Source: Capnocytophaga ochracea DSM 7271
GTDB lineage: Bacteria; Bacteroidota; Bacteroidia; Flavobacteriales; Flavobacteriaceae
Direction: 5' to 3'
Length of the DNA: 64,000 nucleotides
NCBI RefSeq assembly: GCF_000023285.1
Contig: NC_013162.1
Coordinates: 2,074,501 to 2,138,500, forward strand
The notes beneath the pieces were generated by a model. That model was given only the letters and a program-made list of their open reading frames with translations. It ran no database searches and had not been told where the DNA came from. The first letter of the stretch is position 1. Every line of letters starts with the position of its first letter. The translations under genes were made by a program, and so were the position numbers. Of the stretch, positions 40,606-50,186 are shown one piece after another.

Positions 40606-41331
40606 ATGAAAAGAATAGTAATGGCAATGTCCGCACTATTGATGATAGCTTGCGACAAGGAAGACAAGAACACAATGATCGTGGAAGGAAATATCGACGG
40701 ATTGAAGGTGGGTACTATCTACCTACAACAATTCGTAAACGATAAGCTCACCAATATCGATTCGGTAGTGGCAAATGGTAATGGTAAGTTTACCTTCAAA
40801 CGACACTTAGAGAGTCCTGAAGTGTTTTTTATTTACCTCGATTTAAAAAAACAAGCAGGTACCGACCTCGGTGACCGCCTAATGTTCTTTGGTGAACCTA
40901 AGCAGATTACTATTAACAGTTCTTATGATATGTTTGAAGTGAAAGCCAATATCAGTGGTTCGCAATCGCAAAAGGATTATGGAGAGTATGCCCACACTAT
41001 GCGACAGTTCGGAATGCGCAATGCTGAACTCCTTGAACAGCAAGTGAATGCTTTTAAGGCGGGTAATACAACCTTAGCTGACTCGCTGAATGCAGCATCG
41101 GAGAAAAATAACTTCCGTCGTCACCTCTTTGTGCTGAACTATGCCCTCACGCACCCCGATTCGTATATCACCCCTTATGTGGTATTGGTTGATGCCCCCA
41201 ATACTCGCGTAAAATACTTAGATTCTATTTATGGAAAGCTCAATAAAGAGGTTGCCAATTCTAAATACGGCAAAGAGTTCAAAAACTATATAGAAGAAGC
41301 TCGCAAGGCAGAAAAAGAAATGGAGAAGTGA
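40606..41331 (+). CDS. DUF4369-like lipoprotein
   Basis: A 241-residue lipoprotein: signal peptide MKRIVMAMSALLMIAC with lipobox MIAC. The N-terminal half (about 24-120) is a small beta-domain (VEGNIDGLKVGTIYLQQF, DSVVANGNGKFTFKRHLESPEVFFIYL) typical of DUF4369. This family often precedes an AhpC/TSA-thioredoxin domain, but here the C-terminal half is a charged helical region and no redox domain follows. A cell-envelope role is likely; no more can be said. Confidence 0.8.
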   Translation: MKRIVMAMSALLMIACDKEDKNTMIVEGNIDGLKVGTIYLQQFVNDKLTNIDSVVANGNGKFTFKRHLESPEVFFIYLDLKKQAGTDLGDRLMFFGEPKQITINSSYDMFEVKANISGSQSQKDYGEYAHTMRQFGMRNAELLEQQVNAFKAGNTTLADSLNAASEKNNFRRHLFVLNYALTHPDSYITPYVVLVDAPNTRVKYLDSIYGKLNKEVANSKYGKEFKNYIEEARKAEKEMEK

Positions 41332-41354
41332 AAAGTTAAAAGTTTTTCACCTAT

Positions 41355-42311
41355 CTAAAATCTGCCGTAGAGTATTCTTCTTAGCCATTTTATGCGCTGT
41401 ACCAATCGTTGTATTATATCGCAAGCGATGATGGCTAAAACGGTAAATATAGCTACGTTCAAATAGAAATTATCGCTTATATATTCTTTGATGTAAACTA
41501 CTAAGAAGCGCATATAATAGTGGGTGACGTATATTTCTAAAGAAATGCCTCCTAAATACTTCAAACATTGTGTTGCCTTATTTTCAGAACGGCAGCACCA
41601 TTCCCATAAAACATAAGAAGCAGCGATACCCGTAAGTGCTAAAGCATACAAACGGAGAGAGTGGAGTATGTAATGAGTTTTATCGACAGGGAAGAGCAAT
41701 AGGAGCGGAAAGGCAATAAAGCTCACCCAACCCATAGGGCGCAGAACTTTCAGTGCTTGAGGTTTGTACTTGTGTGTGGCGTAACCCAATGAAAAATAGA
41801 TGAAATACCAACACAATTCGGGCAATCCATAAAAGATAGGTTGTGCTCCTGTAACTCGGTGCAAGAAGATGAGAATGCTCCAGAGACCTATCATCACCCA
41901 TATTTCACGATGTTTATTAATCTTCAAAGCCAGATAGAGCAAGGCACACTCCCAAAATAGCAACCACAAGAACCACATTCCTTGTGTGGGTTTATAAATG
42001 AGCACGCAAAGATGTTCCCATACTTTTTCTATATTGAGGATATAACCGTGATAGGTGGCAGAAATTAAAAACCAGACGAAGAAAGGAATCACCAACACCT
42101 GAAAGCGTTTGCTGAGGTTCAGTTCGCCACGAATATTGAAGTTTACATAGCCTGAAAGAAACATAAAAAGGGGCATATGGAAAGCGTAAATGGTTACATA
42201 CAAGGGGTTGGTGCGGTCATCACCCGAAAACCATTGCGAAGCGTGCCCTATCACTACCAAGATGATAGCAAAACCTTTGAGCACATCGATAAGAGGGTTG
42301 CGTTCTTTCAT
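41355..42311 (-). CDS. Acyltransferase family 3 (OafA/fucose 4-O-acetylase-like) membrane protein
   Basis: A 318-residue inner-membrane protein with about ten transmembrane helices. It starts MKERNPLIDVLKGFAIILVVIGHASQWF, which has the RxxxDxLKG-like start and the GH motif with the catalytic His of the acyltransferase-3 family. Such enzymes put acetyl or other acyl groups on sugars of capsule, O-antigen or peptidoglycan. No glycan gene cluster is next to it. I use the ATG at 42311; the longer frame adds seven residues without hydrophobic character. Confidence 0.88.
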   Translation of the reverse strand: MKERNPLIDVLKGFAIILVVIGHASQWFSGDDRTNPLYVTIYAFHMPLFMFLSGYVNFNIRGELNLSKRFQVLVIPFFVWFLISATYHGYILNIEKVWEHLCVLIYKPTQGMWFLWLLFWECALLYLALKINKHREIWVMIGLWSILIFLHRVTGAQPIFYGLPELCWYFIYFSLGYATHKYKPQALKVLRPMGWVSFIAFPLLLLFPVDKTHYILHSLRLYALALTGIAASYVLWEWCCRSENKATQCLKYLGGISLEIYVTHYYMRFLVVYIKEYISDNFYLNVAIFTVLAIIACDIIQRLVQRIKWLRRILYGRF

Positions 42312-42329
42312 AGTTACTTCTTTATGAGG

Positions 42330-42358
42330 CAAAAATACATTCTTTTTTTGATACTACA
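42330..42358 (-). promoter_or_regulatory. Promoter of the acyltransferase gene
   Basis: On the minus strand: TTG (42358-42356), 18 nt, TATTTTTG (42337-42330), 19 nt upstream of the ATG. Confidence 0.6.
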
Positions 42359-42529
42359 AAATAATTGATTCATACCAGAAATGTCAATAATGCCAATGAT
42401 GCCAGAAATACCTGAGGCAATAAAAAAACTTTAACAAAGTGTGTACTACAAAAGTGGCATATTAGGGCTTTTCGGAAGGAAACGAAGGGTATCGTAGCAG
42501 GTGTGAAAGTGCTTTTAAGATGGGATTAG

Positions 42530-42573
42530 CTTATAGAAAGCTTATAGGAAGCTTATACGAATGTTGGAAGATT
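42530..42573. repeat. 11-bp array, CTATAAG family, reverse orientation (4 units)
   Basis: CTTATAGAAAG, CTTATAGGAAG, CTTATACGAAT, GTTGGAAGATT, then GGTAT. On the minus strand it reads ATACC-AATCTTCCAAC-ATTCGTATAAG-CTTCCTATAAG-CTTTCTATAAG, that is, the cassette of 22780 and 55456. Confidence 0.88.
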
Positions 42574-42829
42574 GGTATAGAAAAGGTATTTAAGTAGTTG
42601 GGAATGAATGATTAAGAGTGTGTGGTAGAAAATGTTAAAACGAAAGAAAAAGGAAGGAATGACGAATGATGGGAGACGAATGACACAAGGTAATGTAGCG
42701 ATGGGAACTTGTATAGAGCAAGAAAAGTATTAGATTTTGAAAAACAAAAAGATTTATTCTATCAAAAGCTAATAAAAAAAATTGCACTTGATAAAGGAAT
42801 TGGCGGGACAATAAAAAAAAGAAAATAAT

Positions 42830-42859
42830 TTGCTAATTGCTAAATGTTTTATATCTTTG
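42830..42859 (+). promoter_or_regulatory. rho promoter with octamer-type -33 region
   Basis: TTG (42830-42832, in AATTTGCTAATTGCTAA), 19 nt, TATCTTTG (42852-42859). The leader to the rho ATG is about 120 nt, long for this window, and may serve rho autoregulation. Confidence 0.7.
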
Positions 42860-42987
42860 CACCCGATTTCAGTACCTCTGATTAAAAAATACTTTCAATA
42901 ATATCCCATCTTAACTATATAAAAAGAGGAATTTCACTTATCTTGACTACTGAAAAAAATCACTTACTTTAATAATAACTATTTAAA

Positions 42988-44637
42988 ATGCTTAACATTG
43001 TAGAGTTAAAATCTAAAAAGCTAACTGAGTTACAGGAAATAGCAAAACATTTGGATATACCTAAATTTCGGTATGTAAATAAGCCTGAACTCATAGACCT
43101 AATTCTAAAAAATCAAAAAAAAGAACTCCCCAACAAAAAAGAAGAAGTTCAAAACGACAATTCTCCTATTATTACAACTGAGAACACAACTGAATCCAAA
43201 AAAAACAGTCGTAAAAAGAAAATAGAAATACCTCAAAAAGTAGGCAGTTCTAAACAAGAAAAGACTTCAAAAACACCAACCGTTAAAAAGGTTTCTTCGG
43301 CAGATGAATCTAAAACGTATCAGAAGAAAAACACTACTTCTGTTGTTTCTAACAATCATCAGAATAATGCTACCCCAACAAAAAACTACAGTTCCCCTGT
43401 ACAAAATGGCAATGGCAATAATGGTAATTACAATCAAAATGTGAACAATGGTAATACTATTGTTAATAATGAGAATTTTGATAAAGAAAAGAAAAACCGT
43501 TATCGCGCCCCCGATTTTGAATTTGACAGCGTGGTAGACTGCGAAGGGGTTTTAGAAATCACTTCTGACGGTTATGGTTTCTTGCGTTCTTCGGACTATA
43601 ACTATTTGGCTTCACCTGATGATATTTACGTATCTTCTTCACAAATCCGACTTTTTGGCTTGCAAACAGGAGATACTGTATATGGAGAAGTGCGTCCGCC
43701 TAAAGATGGCGAAAAGTATTATCCGCTACTAAAAGTTATAAAGATAAACGGACTTGACCCCCAAGTGGTGCGCGACCGAGTACTATTTGAACACCTTACG
43801 CCTCTTTTTCCTGATGTAAAATTTGAGTTGGCAGGCAAAGGCTCTACTGTTTCTACTCGCTTGATAGACCTTTTTGCTCCTATTGGGAAAGGACAACGCG
43901 GTATGATAGTGGCACAACCTAAGACGGGTAAAACAATGCTTTTAAAAGATATTGCGAATGCCATTAGCAAAAATCACCCCGAAGTGTACCTAATGGTACT
44001 CTTGATTGATGAGCGCCCTGAGGAGGTAACTGATATGCAACGCAGTGTGCGAGGAGAGATTATCTCTTCGACTTTTGATAAGGAAGCTGCCGAACACGTG
44101 AAAATAGCTAATATCGTACTTGAAAAAGCAAAACGATTGGTAGAATGTGGTCACGATGTGGTTATATTGTTAGACTCTATCACTCGTTTAGCTCGCGCTT
44201 ATAACACAGTGCAACCAGCTTCGGGGAAAGTGCTTACTGGTGGGGTAGATGCTAACGCTTTACATAAGCCTAAACGCTTTTTCGGAGCAGCTCGTAATAT
44301 TGAAAACGGAGGCTCTCTCTCTATCATCGCTACGGCTCTTACCGAGACAGGTTCAAAGATGGACGAGGTAATTTTTGAGGAATTTAAAGGAACGGGTAAT
44401 ATGGAATTACAATTGGATAGACGTATTTCGAATCGTCGTATTTTCCCAGCTATTGACCTAATAGCTTCGTCTACTCGTAGAGATGACTTGTTGCTTGATG
44501 AAAACACGCTTAATCGCACTTGGGTATTACGCAAGTATTTGGCAGAAATGAATCCGATAGAGGCGATGGAATTTATGGAAAAGCAAATTAAGCAAACGCG
44601 CAATAATGAAGAGTTTTTGGCAACGATGAACAATTAG
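42988..44637 (+). CDS. rho: Transcription termination factor Rho with a disordered insertion
   Basis: A 549-residue RNA-dependent hexameric ATPase that ends transcription. Domains: Rho-N helical domain (1-45); a low-complexity region of about 120 residues (46-170), first Lys/Ser/Thr-rich then Asn/Gly-rich; the RNA-binding cold-shock-like domain (about 178-250, [20 protein letters not shown]); and the ATPase core (about 270-549) with Walker [11 protein letters not shown], Walker [24 protein letters not shown] and the GTGN R-loop. It is about 130 residues longer than E. coli Rho because of the insertion. In Bacteroides such an insertion drives phase separation. Confidence 0.96.
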   Translation: MLNIVELKSKKLTELQEIAKHLDIPKFRYVNKPELIDLILKNQKKELPNKKEEVQNDNSPIITTENTTESKKNSRKKKIEIPQKVGSSKQEKTSKTPTVKKVSSADESKTYQKKNTTSVVSNNHQNNATPTKNYSSPVQNGNGNNGNYNQNVNNGNTIVNNENFDKEKKNRYRAPDFEFDSVVDCEGVLEITSDGYGFLRSSDYNYLASPDDIYVSSSQIRLFGLQTGDTVYGEVRPPKDGEKYYPLLKVIKINGLDPQVVRDRVLFEHLTPLFPDVKFELAGKGSTVSTRLIDLFAPIGKGQRGMIVAQPKTGKTMLLKDIANAISKNHPEVYLMVLLIDERPEEVTDMQRSVRGEIISSTFDKEAAEHVKIANIVLEKAKRLVECGHDVVILLDSITRLARAYNTVQPASGKVLTGGVDANALHKPKRFFGAARNIENGGSLSIIATALTETGSKMDEVIFEEFKGTGNMELQLDRRISNRRIFPAIDLIASSTRRDDLLLDENTLNRTWVLRKYLAEMNPIEAMEFMEKQIKQTRNNEEFLATMNN

Positions 44638-44725
44638 TTTTTTACAAAGGCAATATAGTTCATATCTGTAAAACAATAAATTATAGAAAGGAGAGAAAAA
44701 ATATGTAATTTTTTGCTTTTAAAAT

Positions 44726-44755
44726 TTGCAGATAATAAAAATAGTTGTACCTTTG
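44726..44755 (+). promoter_or_regulatory. Promoter of tRNA-Ser
   Basis: TTG (44726-44728), 19 nt, TACCTTTG (44748-44755), 39 nt before the mature tRNA 5' end. Confidence 0.7.
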
Positions 44756-44794
44756 CACCCGCATAATTGAGAAAACAATTGTGATTGTGCACTT

Positions 44795-44882
<88 letters not shown>

Positions 44883-44910
44883 AAGTCAGAATGTTGATAA
44901 AATTATTTTT

Positions 44911-44950
44911 AAGGCTAAAATAGAGCGGTTGTTTCTGTTTTAGCCTTTTC
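44911..44950 (+). terminator. Terminator after tRNA-Ser
   Basis: Stem AAGGCTAAAA / TTTTAGCCTT (44911-44920, 44938-44947) with a 17-nt loop, followed by TTC. Apart from the tRNA, its promoter and this hairpin, the 499-bp gap between rho and lipA shows only the lipA promoter. Confidence 0.7.
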
Positions 44951-45078
44951 TTCATATAAGAAAATATTTGGCTTTTACCTTAGTAAAACTTGGGTTAGAT
45001 ATAAGAAATAGCTTTTTGTGCTTCAGTTATAATCAGTACTTCCGATAGGGGATAGATATTTTTTCGGTTTAAAAACTT

Positions 45079-45107
45079 TTGTAATCATCAATTTTGTAGT
45101 ATCTTTG
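45079..45107 (+). promoter_or_regulatory. lipA promoter
   Basis: TTG (45079-45081), 18 nt, TATCTTTG (45100-45107), 29 nt before the ATG. Confidence 0.7.
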
Positions 45108-45136
45108 TAAAAAATTATATAGAACATTAAAAAATA

Positions 45137-46036
45137 ATGAATACAGAAACACTTGCTGTAGATGAAATAGAAACCACTACCACTACTACCTTAAAGAGCA
45201 ATAAACCAGAGTGGATACGGGTAAAATTACCCACTGGTAAAAAGTATACTGAACTGAGGAGTGTGGTGGACAGATATAACCTTCACACAATTTGTACTTC
45301 GGGCAGTTGCCCCAATATGGGAGAATGTTGGGGAGAAGGCACTGCTACTTTTATGATATTAGGGAATATCTGTACGCGCTCGTGTGGCTTTTGTGGCGTA
45401 AAAACAGGGCGACCTGAAAGTTTGGATTGGGAAGAACCTGAAAAAGTGGCTCGTTCTATCAAGCTGATGAACATTAGGCACGCAGTACTAACCTCGGTAG
45501 ACCGAGATGATTTAAAGGATATGGGAAGCATTATATGGGCTGAAACGGTGAGAGCCGTGCGCCGAATGAACCCTAATACCACAATGGAGACCTTGATTCC
45601 TGATTTTCAGGGAGTGGAACGCAACTTAAACCGTATACTGAAAGCTGCACCTGAAATCATTTCGCATAATATGGAGACGGTACGCCGATTGACTCGTGAA
45701 GTGCGTATACAAGCTAAATACGACCGAAGTTTGGGTGTGTTGCGTTACTTAAAGGAAAACGGTGCGAACCGTACTAAATCGGGGATTATGTTAGGACTTG
45801 GAGAAACCGAGGAAGAGGTGATAGAAACCTTGCACGACCTTAAAGAGGCAAAAGTGGATATTGTGACTATCGGTCAGTATTTGCAACCTTCGAAACAGCA
45901 CCTTCCTGTAAAGAATTTTGTCACTCCTGAACAGTTTGCCAAGTATAAAGAAATAGGCTTATCATTAGGTTTTCGTCACGTGGAAAGTGGAGCGTTAGTA
46001 CGTTCGTCTTACCGCGCTCATAAGCATTTGTTATAA
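45137..46036 (+). CDS. lipA: Lipoyl synthase
   Basis: A 299-residue radical-SAM enzyme inserting two sulfurs into octanoyl-lysine on lipoyl domains. Both Fe-S clusters are visible: auxiliary cluster Cys53, Cys58, Cys64 (CTSGSCPNMGEC) and radical-SAM cluster Cys79, Cys83, Cys86 (CTRSCGFC). The C-terminal RSSYRAHK carries the conserved Ser ligand of the auxiliary cluster. It would modify SucB at 2042. LipB is not in the window. Confidence 0.97.
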   Translation: MNTETLAVDEIETTTTTTLKSNKPEWIRVKLPTGKKYTELRSVVDRYNLHTICTSGSCPNMGECWGEGTATFMILGNICTRSCGFCGVKTGRPESLDWEEPEKVARSIKLMNIRHAVLTSVDRDDLKDMGSIIWAETVRAVRRMNPNTTMETLIPDFQGVERNLNRILKAAPEIISHNMETVRRLTREVRIQAKYDRSLGVLRYLKENGANRTKSGIMLGLGETEEEVIETLHDLKEAKVDIVTIGQYLQPSKQHLPVKNFVTPEQFAKYKEIGLSLGFRHVESGALVRSSYRAHKHLL

Positions 46037-46039
46037 ACC

Positions 46040-47281
46040 GTGTGGATTGTAATTCGTGAAAATATAAAAATAGCTCTTGACAGTATCAGAGGGCAACTAT
46101 TGCGCACAATTCTCACCGTGCTCATCATCGCTATTGGCATTACGGCATTGGTAGGAATTCTGAGCGTAATTACTGCTTTGCGCAATACGCTTGAAGGTAA
46201 TTTCTCGAGTATGGGAGCTAATACTTTTTCGATTACAAGGTATCAATACAGTCAGCGAGCTGAGGGGAGTGGAACCACCCAAAAGCCACACCCTTTAATT
46301 ACCTATCAAGAAGCAGTAGCTTTTAAACAACAGTTAGATAATCCGTTTGCAAAAACGAGTATTTCTATGAATGTTGCCTCCTCAGCTGAGGTGAAGTACG
46401 AGAACAAAAAAACTGACCCATTAGCCGTAGTGATAGGCGTAGATGAATACTACATTGGCAATTCGGGGTTAGAAGTGGAAGAGGGACACAATTTTAGCGA
46501 TTTCGATATACAGAACAATAGCTATGTGTGCGTGATAGGTCCGGATTTTAAGAAGACACTACTCAAAGATGTAAATCCATTAGGAAAGAGCATTTCGGTA
46601 CGTGGTTATAAGTTCAAAGTCATAGGTATACTTAAAGAACAAAGTTCCTCCTTTGGCAATTACGAAAACTTTCAAGTGTTGATTCCTTTAGGAATTGCAC
46701 GCAGTATTTTCCCGATAGACAATCCTAATTTTCAACTCAAAATAAGCGCTCAGAGCAAAGACCAGTTGGACGGACTTATAGATGATGCTACCGTAGTGAT
46801 GCGCAACCTGAGAGGCTTAGCACCTTTACAAGAAAATAATTTCGGGATAGAACGCAGTGACGACTTATTGCAACGCATAGGCAGTATTACAGGTACCCTT
46901 TCTGTTGCTGGTTTTGTGATTGGGCTTATTACCATCTTGGGGTCTTCAATCGCCCTATTGAACATTATGCTCGTTTCTGTAACCGAGCGCACTAAGGAGA
47001 TAGGCATTCGCAAAGCGTTGGGAGCTAAACGCAAGTCTATTACCTTACAGTTTTTTACCGAGACCCTAATAATAGCTCAATTGGGAGCACTTACGGGTAT
47101 TGTATTAGGTATCAGTTTAGGATATTTGATATCTAAAGCCGTTAAGTTTGATTTTACCATTCCGTGGGGTGTTATTATTATTGCTATATGTATAGCTCTT
47201 GTAGTAGCGGTAATATCAGGATTGTATCCGGCAGTAAAAGCCTCGAAATTAGATCCTGTAGAAGCGTTGAGATATGAATAA
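46040..47281 (+). CDS. MacB/FtsX-type ABC transporter permease
   Basis: A 413-residue inner-membrane protein with one N-terminal transmembrane helix (about 22-45), a large periplasmic MacB core domain (about 50-280), and three C-terminal helices (285-310, 335-365, 375-400). The TERTKEIGIRKALGAKRKSI segment is typical of FtsX permeases of the MacB class, which are mechanotransmission exporters. The start is GTG at 46040, 3 nt after lipA. The partner ATPase is not next to it, so it must be encoded elsewhere. Confidence 0.9.
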   Translation: MWIVIRENIKIALDSIRGQLLRTILTVLIIAIGITALVGILSVITALRNTLEGNFSSMGANTFSITRYQYSQRAEGSGTTQKPHPLITYQEAVAFKQQLDNPFAKTSISMNVASSAEVKYENKKTDPLAVVIGVDEYYIGNSGLEVEEGHNFSDFDIQNNSYVCVIGPDFKKTLLKDVNPLGKSISVRGYKFKVIGILKEQSSSFGNYENFQVLIPLGIARSIFPIDNPNFQLKISAQSKDQLDGLIDDATVVMRNLRGLAPLQENNFGIERSDDLLQRIGSITGTLSVAGFVIGLITILGSSIALLNIMLVSVTERTKEIGIRKALGAKRKSITLQFFTETLIIAQLGALTGIVLGISLGYLISKAVKFDFTIPWGVIIIAICIALVVAVISGLYPAVKASKLDPVEALRYE

Positions 47282-47283
47282 CT

Positions 47284-48222
47284 ATGCAGCCTTTATTATT
47301 CAATAACTTACATATAGAAAACGAACCCGTGAATATCCCGTTACCTGATGGGGTTACCCTTACGATAAAGCGAGAGGACAAAAATCACCCTTTTGTATCA
47401 GGGAATAAGCTCAGAAAGCTCAAGTACAACATAGTACAAGCCCAGCAGGAAGGCAAGGATACAATTCTCACTTTTGGAGGAGCTTATTCCAATCATATTG
47501 CTGCGACAGCAGCTGCGGGACAAATAGTAGGTTTGAAAACCATAGGTGTGATTCGTGGCGATGAGTTAGGTTCTAAAATAGATGTTAATCCTACGTTAAA
47601 GTTTGCTAAATCTTGTGGTATGGATTTTTATTTTGTTACAAGAGAGGCTTACCGACGAAAACACACGCCAGAGTTCCTGGAAAATCTTAGGAAACGCTAT
47701 GGACAAAACATCTATATAGCCCCTGAAGGAGGTACTAACGAGCTGGCAGTGAAGGGGTGTGAAGAAATCCTTACTCCTGAGGACAACGCTTTTGATGTGA
47801 TATGCAGTGCTGTAGGAACAGGAGGGACGATTTCAGGGCTTATCAATGCAAGTGCTAATCATCAGAAAGTCATTGGTTTTCCAGCTTTGAGAGGAACGTT
47901 TTTAAGTGAGGTAATCAAACAATATACAACCAAAAACAATTGGGAATTAGTGCACGATTATCACTTTGGTGGTTATGCTAAAGTAACTGATGAATTAGTA
48001 GATTTTTTAAATGATTTTAACAGTCAGACGAAAATTTTATTAGACCCGATATATGTAGGTAAGATGATTTTTGCTATCTTTGCCCTCACAAAGCAAGGAT
48101 ATTTTGCACCCAATACCCGTATATTAGCCATTCATACTGGTGGTTTGCAAGGGATTAAAGGTTTTAACAACGAACGAATTAAAAAACATAAAAGTATATT
48201 GAATTATGATGAAAAGATTTAG
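47284..48222 (+). CDS. PLP-dependent ACC deaminase / D-cysteine desulfhydrase family enzyme
   Basis: A 312-residue fold-type II pyridoxal-phosphate enzyme. The PLP lysine lies in SGNKLRKLKYN (about Lys39-43), followed by FGGAYSNHIAATAAAG and the phosphate-binding VGTGGTISGL. This matches the ACC deaminase/D-cysteine desulfhydrase family; which reaction it performs cannot be told, but D-cysteine or D-amino acid breakdown is more likely in a host-associated bacterium. It is the second gene after lipA, with 2 nt spacing, and overlaps the next gene by 17 nt. Confidence 0.87.
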   Translation: MQPLLFNNLHIENEPVNIPLPDGVTLTIKREDKNHPFVSGNKLRKLKYNIVQAQQEGKDTILTFGGAYSNHIAATAAAGQIVGLKTIGVIRGDELGSKIDVNPTLKFAKSCGMDFYFVTREAYRRKHTPEFLENLRKRYGQNIYIAPEGGTNELAVKGCEEILTPEDNAFDVICSAVGTGGTISGLINASANHQKVIGFPALRGTFLSEVIKQYTTKNNWELVHDYHFGGYAKVTDELVDFLNDFNSQTKILLDPIYVGKMIFAIFALTKQGYFAPNTRILAIHTGGLQGIKGFNNERIKKHKSILNYDEKI

Positions 48223-49240
48223 TTTGCTATTGCTAATTCTCTTTATAATATCATCGTGCTCTGATCAGCCTTACAGGAAAGGGAGAAATTCTCATTCGGT
48301 AATCTATCGAGGACAAAAGCCGACTCCGAGAGTGGAGATGAAAAAGCCTACCCATTCGGAGATAGCCCAAAGAAATAAGGCTTTAGCTGATTCAAAACAC
48401 AATTGTAGAGATGTCTCAGAAGACAGCTTTCACGAGATAACTCCTGCGGTACAAGTTACGACAGCCGTTACCCAAAAGTATATTCAGGATTATAAGGATA
48501 TTGCAATGGTAGAGATGCAACGTTACAATATTCCTGCGAGTATTACTTTGGCACAAGGCATTTTAGAAAGTGGCTCGGGGCAAGGACGCTTGGCACGTTA
48601 TGGCAATAACCACTTTGGAATTAAATGTCACGCTACTTGGGACGGTAAGACTATCACCCACGACGACGATGAGAAGAGCGAATGTTTTCGCAAATATAGA
48701 TATGCATACGAATCGTTTGAAGACCATTCACAATTTCTTGTAAATCGCAATCGTTATAAAGCACTGTTTGACCTTAGTCCTACAGATTATGAAGGTTGGG
48801 CACACGGGCTCAGAAAAGCAGGTTATGCCACTGACCCTACTTATGCAAAAAAATTGATAGCTCTTATCAAAAAGTTTGAATTACATCAGTATGACAATCA
48901 AGTAATAGCAGCTAAAGGAGGAGATATAACTTCTTCTAATACCCAAGTAGCAACTGTTTCAACCCCTAAAAAAGAAGTATCTAAACCAGCTACAGCCATT
49001 AAATCGGTGTCTAAACCCACTGTAACAAAAACAATCGTTAAACCTACTAATACTATTGATACCACTACCATTGAAAAAGAGGCTATTGCTGAAGTCTATT
49101 ATCAAGTACAAACAGGTGACACTCTTTATAAAATAGCACGGGAGCAACAAGTACCTGTACAACAATTGATGAAGCTTAATAATTTTGATGATGTGACTAG
49201 TAGTAACCTAAAAGTAGGACAACAAATTCGTGTGAACTAA
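48206..49240 (+). CDS. Glucosaminidase lipoprotein with LysM domain
   Basis: A 344-residue lipoprotein (lipobox ISSC near residue 16). Residues about 95-230 form a FlgJ-type N-acetylglucosaminidase domain: ASITLAQGILESGSGQGRLARYGNNHFGIKC with the catalytic Glu, then YRYAYESFEDHSQFLVNRNRYKALF. A Ser/Thr/Lys linker leads to a LysM peptidoglycan-binding domain (about 297-344, YQVQTGDTLYKIAREQQ). It should cut septal or old peptidoglycan. It overlaps the PLP gene by 17 nt, and shares one base with prmC. Confidence 0.92.
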   Translation: MMKRFSLLLLILFIISSCSDQPYRKGRNSHSVIYRGQKPTPRVEMKKPTHSEIAQRNKALADSKHNCRDVSEDSFHEITPAVQVTTAVTQKYIQDYKDIAMVEMQRYNIPASITLAQGILESGSGQGRLARYGNNHFGIKCHATWDGKTITHDDDEKSECFRKYRYAYESFEDHSQFLVNRNRYKALFDLSPTDYEGWAHGLRKAGYATDPTYAKKLIALIKKFELHQYDNQVIAAKGGDITSSNTQVATVSTPKKEVSKPATAIKSVSKPTVTKTIVKPTNTIDTTTIEKEAIAEVYYQVQTGDTLYKIAREQQVPVQQLMKLNNFDDVTSSNLKVGQQIRVN

Positions 49241-50085
49241 TGACTTTTAGTGAGCTAAGAGAGTATGTACATCATAAATTAGAAATACTTTATCCTAAGA
49301 GTGAAATAAATGCGTTTTACTTTATTCTTTTAGAGCATTATGGGAAGTACAGTAAAGCTACAATATTAGCAAATTCTGATACTTTACTTACTGAAGATAT
49401 AGCACAACCTATTTTGCAAGCGATTAGAGAATTACAAACAGCGAAACCCATACAGTATATTTTGGGTGAAACTGAGTTCTTCTCTAATCGTTTTTTCGTA
49501 AATGAAAATGTATTGATACCTCGACCAGAAACAGAAGAGCTAGTGGATTGGGTACTTCAAGAATATCCTGACAAAAGCGAGAAAATCAAAATATTAGATG
49601 TAGGGACAGGCAGTGGCTGTATTGCTATTTCACTTGCTAAAGCTCTTCCTAATGCCGTAGTAACAGCTATAGATGTCTCGGAAGAAGCTTTGAAAGTAGC
49701 TAAGCGTAATGCTGAATTAAACAGTGTAGTTACTCATTTTTTACAACAAGATATCTTGCGAATAGAAACTCTTTCTGATAAATATGATATCATTATCTCT
49801 AATCCGCCCTACGTACGTGAGTTAGAAAAAAAAGAGATACACCATAATGTTTTAGAATATGAGCCTCATTTAGCACTCTTTGTCCCTGATAATAATCCAT
49901 TATTATTTTACGATAAAATAGCTACTCTTGCTCAGCAGAGTTTAAATCCTAATGGGAGTCTTTTCTTTGAAATTAATCAGTATTTAGGGCAAGAAATGCA
50001 AACATTATTAGAACAAAAGCATTTTACTGAGATAACTTTACGTCAAGACCTTTTTGGAAATGATCGTATGATAAAAGCTAAGTAG
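49240..50085 (+). CDS. prmC: Release factor glutamine methyltransferase
   Basis: A 281-residue SAM-dependent enzyme that methylates the GGQ glutamine of release factors RF1/RF2. It has the N-terminal helical domain, the linker EFFSNRFFVNENVLIPRPETEELV, SAM motif LDVGTGSGCIAISLA and catalytic NPPYV (about residue 187). The start overlaps the stop of the glucosaminidase gene by one base (TAATG), so it is the last gene of the lipA-permease-PLP-glucosaminidase-prmC operon. Confidence 0.95.
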   Translation: MTFSELREYVHHKLEILYPKSEINAFYFILLEHYGKYSKATILANSDTLLTEDIAQPILQAIRELQTAKPIQYILGETEFFSNRFFVNENVLIPRPETEELVDWVLQEYPDKSEKIKILDVGTGSGCIAISLAKALPNAVVTAIDVSEEALKVAKRNAELNSVVTHFLQQDILRIETLSDKYDIIISNPPYVRELEKKEIHHNVLEYEPHLALFVPDNNPLLFYDKIATLAQQSLNPNGSLFFEINQYLGQEMQTLLEQKHFTEITLRQDLFGNDRMIKAK

Positions 50086-50186
50086 CTATAAAAGTAATAT
50101 AGAAGAAAAGGCTATCTAAATAATGATCATTAGAAAGTCTTTATTTATTTTCTAAAGCTGATACATAAAAGAAATGTTGTAATAAG

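Larger units (their letters stand above)
42312..42987. other. 676-bp gene-free gap between the acyltransferase and rho
   Basis: It contains the two divergent promoters, an ATGCCA-type short repeat near 42385-42412, the reversed CTATAAG 11-mer cassette (42530-42573) and about 120 nt of rho leader. No ORF with coding character was found. Confidence 0.75.
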
